This document shows, in pieces, positions 11,445-24,711 of a stretch of 64,000 nucleotides of DNA (within the stretch, counting starts at the first letter, position 1; the number at the start of each line of letters is the position of its first letter). A model generated the notes under the pieces. It was not told the DNA's origin, made no database searches, and saw only the letters and a list, made by a program, of their open reading frames with translations. The position numbers and the translations under genes were made by a program. Origin of the DNA: Phoenix dactylifera (Eukaryota > Streptophyta > Magnoliopsida > Arecales > Arecaceae); assembly GCF_009389715.1 (NCBI RefSeq), contig NC_052393.1:2418001-2482000 (forward strand). The letters are read 5' to 3'.

Positions 11445-12125
11445 AGGGATTTGGTTGGCTTGATAGACGCCTGAAGCCACTCTTATCTTTCATCCCTTCT
11501 CTTTTTTGGTTTTGGTCTTAGTTTTCCTTCCCTCACATTACTCCTGATCCAGCTGGGCCATCCGGAAGAAAGATAGGAGGATTGGAGATGGACTTCTTGG
11601 AGGGGGGAGATTCTTTTAGTTTTCTCCTCTCGGTTTCTTCTCCCTCTTGGGTGGTAGAGAGAGAAAAGGAGGGAGGGGGTTGAATGGCTGCTGTGCTGTG
11701 ATGTTACAGTTGCCGCTTGGGTACTCACTTGAAGGGGAGATGGTGGGATGGGGTGAATTTCCCATAATGACCCTACTTTCTCTTATAGAGAGATTCCTTT
11801 ATGGACAAATTCTTTTCTTTACCTTGACCATAAAATACCATGGGATGACCTTTTCATGATAAACAGTATTGCCAAGCATTATCTCAGTTATTTAATCAGT
11901 TTCATGGCCCTTTATTTAGAGTAATTACTTTTATATGCTTCCATTCAAGAATTATATTAAATTAAAAAGGCTTCTTGTCTATCTTTGTTGAAATAATGTA
12001 CTTGATAGCTATCTATTTTTATATATATTTTTAAGTATTTTATATTTATTAAAAAAATATTATTAAAAAAGAGGCCTCGTTCATTGGATTCACCTTAGGC
12101 CCCAGAATGTATTGAGCCGCCCCTG
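11198..12125. mobile_element. Non-autonomous hAT-like element with perfect 8-bp target duplication
   Basis: The left end starts CAGGGCCGGCCCGAGCC, and the right end read inward from the other strand starts CAGGGGCGGCTCAATACA. Both begin with the CAGGG start common in hAT elements. The flanks carry the same 8 bp, CCTCCGGC, at 11190-11197 and 12126-12133. Subterminal CCTAAGG words occur at both ends. No transposase frame is present in the 928 bp. A (GA)n tract lies at 11419-11443. The right terminal 35 bp closely resemble the left end of the element at 48872, so the two are one family. Confidence 0.85.
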
Positions 12126-12133
12126 CCTCCGGC

Positions 12134-12743
12134 AGAAGTCATATTTTGCACTGCTAGAATTTTTTAAGCATCTGCTAGAAAATTAAAACTTAAATATTAA
12201 TATTTATCGGGAGCCTTAAAATTTTTGCTTCTTGTTTGTTTGTGTTTGTATGCCGTTTGATTGGTTTTTTTTCTTTTTTTATGGACCAAATTGAGCTTTT
12301 GCGTCAAGCTCTGATAGCTGAGAAACCCTGCATCTTCCTGTCCGGCAATCTTAAGATGCTCTGAAGGAGTTGAGAGCAGGTTATGCTTCCAAATGTAACT
12401 CGAGGCTTTCAGATTTCCAACCACACCTGTCTTGAGGCCAATCCAACACCATCAGCCATCACAATTATCCACAGTTTCTATCTGCCAATTCTGCATATGA
12501 AGGGGATGTACGTTCGCAATCATAAAATCGAAGCTGCTGCTCAACAATTCATTAAAGCATCGACAAAAATTAAACATTTCACGCAATCCGAGAAAGCAGA
12601 ATTGACTGTTAAATCCTGAAAGGTATACCAACCACCCAAAAAAAACCAGCTTGTTTGCTCCACTTTACCTGTTCCCTTTTGACTATAAAACCTCGAGTCG
12701 GCAATCTCTACCTTGTAGGATGCTTTGATAGATCTCCATTGGT
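12134..12743. other. 3' flank of the SUVR gene
   Basis: Noncoding sequence that should contain the 3' UTR and polyadenylation site of the minus-strand SUVR gene. No other gene was recognised; the small minus-strand frames here do not resemble known proteins. Confidence 0.45.
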
Positions 12744-15700
12744 TCACCGCAAAACTAACGCACTTGATGTGGTTCCTGAAACAGAAAAAGAATAGCTTAG
12801 CATGGACTTTGAAAGGAACTCCGACAAATTCTTTTTTTTTAAGGGAGGAAATCCAATAAATTTCAAATGAGAGAAAACACACGTCATTAACTTCTAGAGT
12901 TTCCATGCATAATCATGATCACACCTATCGAGCCTCCTCCACATATTCAAGTTCAACTTTATGAATCCTGGTTCCCCCATTGTTCCTAAATCAGGCTAAC
13001 TCTAAACTTACTGCCAGCTTTTCTATGACTATTCTCCCGACTTCAGCTTAGATTTTCTTCCCCTTTTCCTAATCCTTCAACAAAGGTTAAGAGTACCTCT
13101 CCCTAACAGAGGCTCCTAAAATTTTTAGTGTACATGTCCATACCATCAAGCAAGGTATGGTGTATCCTATTGATCAACTAGTAAGAAAATTTGAGGGAAT
13201 TTTCAAATTTCAAAGATCAGATAAAAACTTAGATGACACTACATTTCGACCTGTAATTAGAAAATCAGAGAGAAGAAGAAAAGGGAAACTGAAAAACAAG
13301 TTAGTGGATTAATTGATACAATCTTCAGTCAACCATTAAAGTTATAAATAACTGAAAAAACGTCTAGTTGAAGGAATTTTGATCTATGTTTTAAAACACA
13401 GTCAAATGAGCATTTGAATGATTCAACCTAAACGGGAAGAGAGCTCAAGGGGGATTTGTATTGTTGAAAAAATGGGTTTCAGGCTTAAAGAGCTTGATAT
13501 GGAAAGATGAATCATGTTCTTAGAAGTGGAGTTTGAAGCAAATATCAGGGCGAGCACAACCCCTGTATCTGAATTAAGAAAAAGAAAATATAGCTGCCAC
13601 AAAGTAGTTAATAGTCTCACTTCTACAGCACAACTCACATGCTCCAGAGAGCACCATCATTACGGACCAGAATTGCACTCAAACATGCTCCCACATTCTT
13701 AAGTAGCAAAAATAACATGAAGTATCTTCTAGGAACACTTTCACATATTCTGGTAGCAATATTTAACTGATATTTAAAACATTTTGCTTTCATATTTTAA
13801 AATAAGTGGTGTACTTACTCGAAACATTTCTCATGTCTCGGCAAAATTTGCTTCCACAGCGACATTTAAATGCCTTGATTGGGTGAGTGTGATCATCAAA
13901 ATCAATTCCATAGTCCTGCAATCAATATACTGTGTAAGAGAAAAACCTCATAATGCTAGTGATTGTACATATTACTTTGAATAGAAAGAAGACAACTGGG
14001 CAAAAACAAATTACGAGACTGGCCAGAATATGTATGTCTTTTGATAGAAATCACCCACTCGAAGCATTTACTAATATACCCAAAAAGCAAGAGTAGTAAA
14101 TTATCAGCTCAAATTGTAGCCTCTGCCCGAGATTCAAAGGTTGGGCTTGCTCATCGAAGTAGTTTAAAAAAGATAGAATGATTCAAGGTTAATCTCAATT
14201 AAAATTTAAAATCAACACTCAACCCTGAAAATATTAAAGCTTCGAAGATTTTCAGAATATGGTGGTATAACAAGTAAAATGAGTGCTTCTTTCTGAACTG
14301 CTGGATAGTGCAGCAAACATTTTATTCACAAACAAAAATTTGTGACAACAGTATGTGAGAGGTGCAGCCAACTTGACAAAGTATATCGCTCCTTGCATGC
14401 TAAAATTTCGTAAGTTCCAAACCTTGCTTCTCGAGTTTCAGTACTAGTGCCAAGCAAGAAATATTTTACATGCAAGTAATAGGCAAGGCATTTCAGGAGG
14501 AGCCATGATCTTAGAAGAATGAATGTGTTGGATATACAGTTGCATTTTGCTCGAAAAAAAAAGGAGCTGCTTTATCTTCAAAGATACAATGGAAAGAAAC
14601 AAGGTAAAGCAGCAATGGAGGGAGCATTGTAGTGAGAGTAAATGAAGATGAAATCACATGGAAAAGCCAAACATAATCAAGCACAAAGAAATCTGCCAGA
14701 AAAAGTTAATCTTGCGCATGGCTGGCTCGAGGGACCCGGCTGACAAGCAAAATCCACAGCAATGTTGTCCCAGGTGTCCGAGTGGCCAGCATGAACACTG
14801 GCAGTGATACAGCACAGTCTAATATAAATGATACTACTGCCACAATAAATCAGGAAGTTGCTTCCTAAAGGAATATCCTTCAAGTGAAAGGCAACGGCAT
14901 TCAGATGTCCAACCTCATGGGCCATTTTCCTCATGAAAGACCCAAAAAATTCTGCTATAGTTTATCATAATAGGTCCAAATCAGCCAATGCATAAAGTCT
15001 GGCACACATCTAAAATTCAATTTCACCATCTAATACCACCAAGACCTTATCGACCACCAGGGTCCAGGAATGCAATATGTTATCATAATCAAAAGGACCT
15101 TGGTGAGGAGAATCTCTTGAGACCAGAGGAGTCTCCTTATTGCATATTGGTTCCCAAGTAGTTCCTCAGCAAAATGCCCATGCAAGTAACATAAGCCTCC
15201 ATGAATAAGATACTACAATACCTAACCGTCCATCCAACAAACCAGCCAATGGAGAAGCTTTCTCCAACCTATATAGGTTCATCTTTATGAACTAAGGCAC
15301 GATCCATCAACGTATAAGATCATTTTTCCAATGGTTGTCAATGGTCAGCCTGACATCAAACCTCAATTAGGCTGACAGACCAGCAGACATTCATAAGCAG
15401 CCTATATTTAGCTGGGAATGGGCCTGACTTTTTAGACGAGCTGAGCTTCAGAGTTGCTCAACTTGCTTGTGTTTGGCTTAATTAAGCTGGAATTATAGTA
15501 AATAAATAGACAGAATATATATTGTCTTAAAAATTAGACAATTTGTATTGAATACTAAAATATCTATAGTACATTATGAAAGAACAATTTTGAAACCCAA
15601 AAAATATTGCCTCTTGATCCTGGTTGACGGCTTTTCTGCTGAAAATGCCCTCTGAATTTTTTGGTTTTGGTAGTACCATTGACTCCACAAGTTAAAAGAA

Positions 15701-18700
15701 CCAATCCCCAATCTTGCCATGTTTCTATCCCAATTTAAATATGTATTAAAACTAACCGTGGTCCAAATCCCCCACCCCCTCGGATAATTCCCTATGTCAT
15801 CTCAAATTTGATAAACTTCCTTTTAAAAAATAGCTTTATAATTGGTATCCCTTCTCACATCTAAGTAAAAAGAAATAATAAAAAAGTCACATGAATGAAA
15901 AACAAGAAAGCTGATCCAAAATCGAAAAAAAACTCATTTGGATGCATGTCAGGTGTAAAAGGATATTGATATTAAGAGTGGGAAATTTATATTAAGGGCA
16001 TGTTTGGTTTCGGGGTAGTTTGTGGAAAATAAGAAAACAAGGAAAATAGATTCAACCAAACTTACTATAAACTCAAAAAAAATGAGAGAAGACTGCACAA
16101 TCTTCCATGAAATGTTTAAATTTTACAGGTTGAAAATTTAACAAGAATATGTAATACAGAAGCTGGAACTTATATATACAATAAGATCAATAGCTAAATT
16201 TTGGAGGGTGAGCCTTGCTGCAACAGGAAGGTTGTTTCATTGTGACCTAGGAGTCACAAGGAAGGACGGAAACATGTTCAATATTTTTATAACCATGCAG
16301 CAAAGGGTTTTTCAATCCTGTTTACTTTTATTTGGATGTTGATTTTTGAAGTGTAACCTCATTGATCAAATCACCCCTTCTTCCTTTCCCATTGCATCAC
16401 TCCCTCACCTCTTCACCGCTCTTCCCTCTTCTTCCCCTACCCATCCTCCAAACAACAAAGATTTAACCCCCTGTAACTCAATTGCATTCACCTCAAGCCA
16501 CAAGGAACCTGACGTGCAGTGCAATTTGAGTTGCAACAGCCATAGATGGCCATAGATTCTTTCTGAAATCACAATCCTAATAAAAGTTTAAAACTTCCCT
16601 AATGCAACCTAAACTTGAAGTAGGATCAGACATCTATCTTTTCTAAAATAAGAATTCAAAATCCACCAAAAAAGCCCAAAATTAAGAATAAAAAAATGCA
16701 AGAAATTAGAAAATACCAAACCAACTTTTGTTAATACTTAAAACAAAATGATTAAAAACAAATCAATTACCTAAGCCTAAACTACAGCATTTAATTTGAG
16801 AAGATGTGAAGGATCCTTCATTGAATATCTCAACTCTTTCAACCAAGGTCGGAAGAACTGATACCGAGCACCGTATCGGCTCTCCAGCAGAATAAGTCGG
16901 TACGGGCCGTGCCGGACCCATACCGAGAGAGAAAAACGCCGGAGCTAGCGAAGGAGAAGAGAAAGAGAGCAGAGGGAGGGAGAGAGAACGAGCGGCGGCA
17001 AACGCTGGCGGAGGGCCACAGGAGGCCGGCAAAGGATGGGGGTAGGCCGCGGACGCTGTCGTGGCTACAAAATTTGAAATTTTTTAACTGAAATCGGCAA
17101 GTGATTTGCCGGCTTCACTTAAAAATCCTAAAAATTTTTAATTTGAAAATTTTTAAGTGAAGTCGGCAAACGATTTGCCGACTTCATTTAAAAAATTCCA
17201 AATTTTTTAGCCACGCCCCCCTCCGCCGGCATCCGCCGGCGCTCGTTCTCCCTCCCTCCCCCGCTCTCTCTTTTTCTTCTCCGACTCTGGCAGCAAGCCG
17301 TTTTCAATGGCGGAACCATGCCGGTGAGCCACCGGCATGGTATGCTAAACCGGCCTGTACCGGACCAGTCCGGTACGGCGGTGGAAAATAGTTCCGGCCC
17401 TTTTAGGGCTGGAATCGAGCGGTACAGGCATATCAGTGCGAACCAAACCAATTCGCACCTGTACAAGTCCCGTACCACATTGTACCGGTGAAAATCGAAT
17501 CAGCTTGCACCAATACGCATGCCCGCGCGCGGGGAACCGCACCAGTACGAACCGGTTCGGTAGGCCACCAATACGCCTACTGGTACCGATTCGGCAGACC
17601 ATGACCACCGGTTCGGCGGACCATGGCGGGACCGAGCCCTCGGTTCCGCATTCCTTGCTTTCAACCATATCTATACACACCTTGCTTTCAACCACATATT
17701 TAACCATAGAAATTTTTCTTTCATTTACATTTTCCATTATATTCAAAGTGTAAGGTTGTTGTCCATGATTAGCTTCCTCAATGGAATAATGACAATTTGC
17801 CCCAATGAGCATGAACATTGCGCAAACAAGAAAGAAAGCAATTCCCTCTCTTCATCTAGAGCTCTTCCTTGAGGTTAAAAAAGGGGTGAAAGTAGACACA
17901 ATAATATTCGTCCGGATCCGTTTCGTATTCGAATCTATCTAGATATAAATGAAAATTTGAGCATCTGACTAATATCCGTATCCGTATTCGTCAAAACAAA
18001 AATGGATATGGATAGACAACTATCCGATCCGTATCTAAATATCTGATTCTAGTCATAATCCTATTTAATTTTATATATCACTAACTTTTCATAGAAATAT
18101 ATATTCACATTAACATGCTATTAACTTGCTTTACAATACACTTAAGTAATATATTTGATTTTGTGATCATAAAGTTTAATTATCCAACTTATATCCATTT
18201 TTATATTCATACTTTCAGTATCCAATTTATATCGTATCCATTTAAATCAAATATGGATATGAATTTTTGCATCCGACTAATATCCATATTTGTATCTATA
18301 TTCGTTAAATAAAGCAAATATAGATATGGATATACTGATATCCGATCCGATTTCAGCCCTAGATTAAAAGATCATGTAACATATGTGTTACTCATATGCT
18401 GCAATGTTCTTTCAATTTAATGAACACATGATTAGGAACGAGAAGGGATCATAGGTGCATGCATACAAAAGAATTGAACACCAGAACAAGCCCCCTCTTA
18501 CCTTTTAAAGATCTTGAAAATACTTGGAACAGGCAACTGGCAAACAGAAGAAAGGATGTAAAAAAGAATGACTAGAGCAGGGTCATTGTGCAGCTCAAAA
18601 AAAAAAAAAATTGATATTTTAAACACATTCCAGGTTTGCATGAGCTCTAATAATACCATGTTACAGCTAGAGGCCACGTAAAATTGCATGCACTCAGAAA

Positions 18701-21700
18701 TTGCTGTCAAGGGATCAAGCAATAGTAGAACAGAAAATAGAAGCATTAAAAACTAATTGAAAAGGGCGGAAACAACTGGATTGGGGAAATCAAGTTGAAA
18801 AAGAAGAAAGATGAGGAATGAATGTGTAGCTAGAACAATCCAAGCATCCCCTCCCTCTCTAATAAATAACAAGGGCTTTTTTCAGTTATCAAGATTGAAA
18901 TCATCTCAAAAGGTGCCCAATACCAGGATAAACCCAGATATCATTTTATCCTGTCCGAGATAGGAAGTCGAGAAAAAAAAAGATAAGAGCCAAGATTTCC
19001 GAGATCTCAAATACTCAACCAATATTATAAGAACCGAGATTTTGGAGATCTTGATTTATATAGTAAAGCTCGATCCACTTCCATTTTAAAAGAATGATTT
19101 GAATATTTAATAATAATAACATTGGTTTAAGATTGTAAAAAGCATATTAGAAAATCACAGCAGATATTTTGATAAAATATAGGTTGATATATTAGGATAT
19201 ATCGGTTTGTTTTGACCAATATGATATGTGAGCATAACTAAACCTAATATAATCTTTCCTAGATAGCTGATTCATCCCAAATCAAATGAACCAGTTGCAT
19301 GGGATTATGACATTTCAGTACTCAAAAGCATAATATGTTACAAATATGTAATGCTACTTACCCAATTTAATTCCTCAAGAACTTCTATTTTCCTGGTTGT
19401 GAAAAAAGCTAGCTGCAAAATAAAATGGACAGATGAAAATAAGTCCAACAAGCGCAAAATCAGGTGATATTGCTGAATCCATAAGGATCTTATTGTGGCA
19501 AAAGTATTTCGCTATGCATACATGGTAATAATGGTGGTCAGGAATCTCCACTTCAACTGGTATTCCAATAAGGTTTGCATCAAAACATCTACAACAAAAA
19601 CAAGCTAAAAGCATCACAACAAGAACAAACAGATGAACACTAAGCATGGACCAAGCATGACTGAAAGTTGAAGACAATAGTAAAATGCTCTGGTTGGTCA
19701 CTGATAAGAAGAAGTAGAGGAAGAAAATACACTCTAGTTGCACGACAAAAGTGTAAAAAGCAACAGGTAAAGTAAACGACCATGACATGAAAAGACCTCT
19801 CAACATCCAAAAAATTTCAAACTCAGCCCATGAAATAAAACTTGAACAAACGAAAAACTAACTTGGATCCCTTTGCCTTATGAAATAAGAACTAGATAGC
19901 AATGTACACTGACAAGATCATATACGAGGCATTAAACACCAGATATAATCCCAACTTGAAAAGACAGAACAGTAGAATGAAAAATGCTCTTCAAAATAAT
20001 GAAAACATAATTGGCAAACAATTAGACCTGCCAAAGCCTTGCGCCTAAACTATCAAACTTTGGCTAAATGAGTGCCATCCTCAGCCTACAAATTTTCAAA
20101 TCTTTAATATCTTATCTAGTACTTGATTTACATTCAACTCCAAGAATTTAAGAAAAAAAGATTTTCCATATATGAAACCCAAATTATGATAGAAACAACC
20201 CTAAAACCTTGAGACCAAGCATATAAAGGCACATTCTTGTTCAGCTAGTAACAGGCAGGCTTTAGATGGGCCAAAAATAAGGATGAAAACAAAGAGCCAG
20301 ATAAAGATGCTTGACATACTCAATCAAAATCATCATCTCCTACCACACCCTATATTATGGCATAGTCAGTTTACTAGCAAACAGCGCTATCCAAATTATT
20401 TTCTCATGAACTACCCAAAATGCACCTCCAGCCAATAATTCCTATATCTCGAATCATGAAGTTAATGTGCAATCAGTACATCAAGTTTAGTCATTAACTT
20501 GGGTCATCCTGCATGAATTTCCATCAGCACAAGCATTTATGCTGTGATAAAGGAAAACAGATAGGTGGCTGACCTCAAAGGCAGTCATTTCAAATCACTG
20601 AGAATCTGCAGGTGTCCAAAACTTTAAAAGCGCAAAACATTAAGATCACATGCACTTCTGAAAAGGTATTATGCAATTAAAATTACGAAGGTGACAAGCT
20701 GATCCATATAGAAGCAAATGAAGGAACTTATTGTACTCTAAGATTCAACAGAAAACTTGCACACAATATGCTTGCAAATAGCAGCACGGGGTATTAAAAG
20801 AATTAGATCTTTGACATGAGTTACCTGTGATTAATAAATCTTGCCACGTTTCCATAAAATGTGGCATCCAAACAAAGGGCTTCTTCATCTTTTAGAACTC
20901 CTTCAGTGCCCCAATCTGCATCCATCAGCACTGGATATGTATGTTTTGCATTACCAGTGGTCTGAATGGTTCGATCATACAGCTCCATGTTTGTCAATAT
21001 TTCCCCAACATATTCACATACAAACGTGCCTCTAGGCAGTTCATCAAGCGTACGGAGTCCCCACCCCTTCCTTTGACCAGTAAAAAACACCTGAAGTAGG
21101 GGAAATGTGTTAGACTATAAGTAACAATGACCTGTAAGGTACATTTTATGGGCAACTTATGTTGTTAATCAAAAAGTATATTGTCAAAGTGGGACAATAT
21201 TTGTGGATGATTTAATGAAAACAGATTCAAACCTGAGGTTGATGACACTTTTACAGTGGCATCTCTGAAAATTGACAAAAATCAGCAGTATGAAACTTCA
21301 ACTGAGGGTGAAGACTAACCTGAAGATTGCATGTTATGCCTCGCTGAACTACTCGATTTCCACATTCTTTCTTGCATCCGCACTTACTCCAGCATTCCTT
21401 AATAAACTTTCTAAGTAAATGTCCCTTACATGGATCAGGACCGACCTCATTCTTGGACCTTTCTAGGGGGCAATCTTTACAGTAAAAGTAATGGTGTTTC
21501 TGTGGAGCACAATGCATTGAGATACAGGCATCCAGAAAATCCTTTCTCAGTAGGCCATCCCTTGTGTAGGCAAACTCACCTCCAGTTTCTCCTGCACATG
21601 CACAAGGGATTCTTGCTGCCAAACAATCACCAAAACAATCCGAACAACAACTTTCATCCCCAATTCGAGCAAGTGAAAGATTTATATATGCATTTTGGTA

Positions 21701-24700
21701 AACAATATTATGTGGTATATAGAAAAAAGATGGCGGATATTGCTCGCTGTTGACTTCATTCACTATGGAGATTCTAACTCTTTCTTCACCTTTAGTTACA
21801 TCATTTACATCATGGGCTGGTCTTAAATCACCAAGTGCAATCTCTGGCTGTGGAACCACAACCAAACTTCGTGAACTGATATTTGAGCACTCTCCAATTT
21901 GCTTCTTTGCCCTTGCATTTACATTATTTTCATGAATTTTCACATTCAGGCAGTGACCATTTGGGCCCTTTGAAGGACATGCAGGCATGTTCCCCAACAT
22001 ATGTTGGATACCAGATCTTTTTAGTGACTCAAGAGTAGGAACTATGTGTATGATATTTTCCTCTCTATCTTCTGAGGATTCAGAACCCAACTCCAGAAAA
22101 CACCGGCACATTTCTTTCATGATATTCATAAGAGAGAAATTACGATCGAAAATCTTGTAGGATCTTAAACATTTATCCTCTACCATCTTGCATACAGCCT
22201 CCATGCTTGGCATATGGAAATCTGGGCGGTCAAGTGCACCAGTGTCACATGTAAATGAAAGCTTGACTTCACCCATAGCTGAGGAAGCTATCTCAACATT
22301 GGTGGAAGATTTTTCCTGAACACTTAGAAGGTCGGAGGGGCTTATGTTCTTGTCTGCAGCATCTGTGACAATTCTCTTTCCCCTCCTATCTGCATGTTGT
22401 GTTGCGAGTGTCTCAGATGCCTTTTTTTGTGAAGCACAGCCATTTTGCTTTGAAGAACCATCCAAGCCCCGATGCCCTCGATGATCTGAAGAAAACTAGG
22501 TTAATCCAATTAAAAATGCCGGCACCATAAAAGCTCAATCAATATGGCAAACAGAAGTGCTTGTAAAGCCTTACCATTTCTAATCTATAAGGTAAAAACT
22601 TATAAACAATAAACAACCAAACCAGGCTGACATATTGGGGAACACACTGACAATTGAAGCTAAATTACTCTGAAAATGCACTTCTCGGTGATGCTACAAA
22701 GCTCGACCAAGCAGCAAAAGATTTAGAATCTATACTAGTGAACCCTCCAGAATCACAGGTGGAGGGTTCCATTAAAATTTGTTTATCTCTTTCAATTAAA
22801 ACCAAATAAAAAAGGTAATATAAGATCACAAGGATTAAATGTCAGGATGCTGTCAACTAATGTTGTCCAAATCAAATAGCTATCAATCTGTCATTAGGTA
22901 CCACCCCGACAAAAGTCGTGGTATGTAGTTGTTTGACATGAAAGGTAATGTGCATTCTTGTTTCCAAAAAAGCCTTGGGTGGGAAGCAGCGCATCTCAAG
23001 GTTCAAAAAGGAAAATGGTTTAGCTCGCAGGATTTAACAAACTGCTGCATATCAAAAAAATACACAATGAGCGTTGAATGGGCCCCACGAACCATGCCCG
23101 CATCAACTCGTATGCCGATGGGAATCGCAAGGCATGGATGTGATTCGCATGGGGGAAACTGGATCTAATCCACCACATGATGATGGGGTTGTGCATTGTG
23201 TGGCAGTTTACAAGGACCTCCAAGCTGAACTTCATCCTACATGGCCTGACGATCCGCACACAATATCCCATCTGACGTGGCAGCATGAAATAGGAAGTCC
23301 CCAGGAAAAGCCCATAACTGCCTTGAATAACACAATATCCTCATGAATGTCAGGTAGGGGCTTGGTTGGGAACTGCATTGGGCTGCCTAGCAGTATTCTC
23401 CAAGATTTGCATATGCAAATACAGAGGGATAGTACCAGAGTCGAGACTTAATATATATTGTATAGCATCATCCAAAATTTATATTTCAACAGAAAGCAAA
23501 AGAACATGAAATGCCTAGATAGATAAATTCACCTTTATCTATAGCAGGAAATGAGACAGGAGGGCATATCATTGCAAGAGGAACCTCAGATGCCAGAGAC
23601 TGACCACCAGTTGGCCCGTCCATCTGTCTAGCTGCAGCAGCATGACAGTTACCAGTTCCATGTGCTGGCAAGATCACCGTGCCAGATTTGACCTTAGGTT
23701 CTTTACAACACATCAAGTCTTCCATTCTCTTATTCACTGGGTGCTTATCTCTCCGATAGGTCAAATGTGAACTTGACTTTGCATTTCCCTGACCACGACT
23801 GTTATGTGCAAGCATCAAATCCCTTGACACTCTGGACATTTTCGGAGATGATGCTTGCCCAGGCCTTTCAGATCTCATAGAATGTGGAGGTGGCACAACC
23901 TCAGTCCTTTCTGCAGAACCAGGACTGTTATGTGCAAGCATCAAAGCCCTTGACACTCTGGACATTTTCTGAGATGACGCTTGTCCAGGCCTTTCAGATC
24001 TCATAGAATGTGGAGGTGGCACAACCTCACTCCTTTCTGCAGAAGAAGGCTCAGATGATGGGAGCTCAGTCCATTTACCTCTATGCTTTGTTCGATGTGA
24101 AGCTGGCTCCACCTGTTGCTGAACAGTATGTGACTCAGGTGAAATATCTTCTTTTTTTGGCCTCTCATAAGCATGTATTTCAGAATTTTGCATTAAAGTT
24201 GAAGGGCCTTGTTCCTCCTGCCTCGTTCTAAGCTTCTTCCTATAATTCTCAGTCTCATCACTTGAAGTAGCTACTTTTCTCCTACCACCAACATCCTGAC
24301 CAATTTGGCAAATGGTTTCACACAAATTAGCATAAAATTAAAAAGACATGGGAACTAAATAGTCAAATTGGGAAGAATAAATGGGTTTCCATACAATATC
24401 ATTTTGCTTCTCCGCTGGATCACTTTTCTTATCCTGAAAATAATTCGACAAGCCAAATCAAAATGTTAATTTGAAAAAGAAAAGACAAAAACCCACTTAA
24501 TAACGGCCAACCCCAGGTAAGGCTGTACCTTGGACTCCTGCAGGTCAAGAATAGCATCTGCAAGAACCCTGTAGTTCTCAGCTTCGATATACTCCCAGTT
24601 GTTCTCATACACTTGCAAAAGCTTCTTCAAGACTGGTTTCGTTGTATGCACAGGAATGCCAATGTCCTTCATCGCATTCAGAGCTTTAGCTATTTGTGGT

Positions 24701-24711
24701 TTCAGTGCCAT
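12744..24711 (-). CDS. SUVR-type histone-lysine N-methyltransferase with WIYLD, pre-SET, SET and post-SET domains (887 aa)
   Basis: Nuclear chromatin enzyme related to Arabidopsis SUVR1/SUVR2/SUVR4, which methylate H3K9 or act in RNA-directed silencing of transposons. Minus-strand coding exons: 24529-24711, 24395-24433, 23533-24295, 21320-22485, 20825-21090, 19522-19588, 19362-19412, 13819-13915, 12744-12775. Every border has GT/AG, and the total is 888 codons with the stop. The N-terminal WIYLD domain spans residues about 5-60 (ALNAMKDIG, NNWEYIEAENYRVLADAI). The pre-SET zinc cluster lies at about 600-715 (CCSDCFGDC, CKDCPLERS, ECWSKCGCKKECGNRVVQRG). The SET core has KGWGLRTL, GEILTNMELYDR, RFINHRC and EELNWDYGIDF. 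Post-SET is CRCGSKFCRD, followed by a short ALVLR tail. The cofactor-site motif reads NHRC rather than NHSC, as is usual in this subfamily. Residues about 158-241 are two copies of a 42-residue unit. The intron between 19362 and 13915 is 5.4 kb and full of transposons. Activity cannot be judged from sequence alone. Confidence 0.93.
16844..17657. mobile_element. hAT-like element with a large internal foldback, in the SUVR long intron
   Basis: The same 8 bp, CTTTCAAC, lie at 16836-16843 and 17658-17665. The ends are CAAGGTCGGAAG on the left and, read inward from the right, CAAGGAATGCGGAA. Internally, about 16930-17127 and 17148-17290 are inverted copies. Both arms carry a GA-rich stretch ending GAGAACGAGCG, then GTGGCTA, AAATTTTTTAA and GTCGGCAA words, in mirror order. 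The outer parts are rich in GTACCG / CGGTAC words. A second copy of CCTTGCTTTCAACCA at 17680-17694 leaves a slight ambiguity about the right end (17657 or 17684). Confidence 0.8.
17881..18361. mobile_element. hAT-like MITE in the SUVR long intron
   Basis: Ends are AAGGGGTGAAA and, from the right inward, TAGGGCTGAAA (9 of 11 identical). Flanks are GGTTAAAA (17873-17880) and GATTAAAA (18362-18369), a near-perfect 8-bp target duplication. The interior is built from repeated ATCCGTATCCG / GGATATGGATATG words in opposite orientations at the two sides. There is no coding sequence. Confidence 0.75.
23797..24048 (-). repeat. 126-bp tandem duplication inside SUVR coding exon 3
   Basis: Two adjacent copies with period 126 bp (start of GTTATGTGCA at 23801 and 23927). 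They encode two 42-residue units with the same blocks: EVVPPPHSMRSERPGQASS, KMSRVSR and LMLAHNS. The copies differ at only a few bases and the period is a multiple of three, so the frame is kept. Confidence 0.9.

Noticed and set aside
12541-12906. Open frame on the minus strand over the last SUVR exon
   Set aside because: It is in a different frame from the exon that continues the SET/post-SET protein and ends correctly in ALVLR and stop; it shows no domain.
14677-14934. 85-codon minus-strand frame in the SUVR long intron
   Set aside because: No recognisable domain, no splice support, and composition like the surrounding intron.
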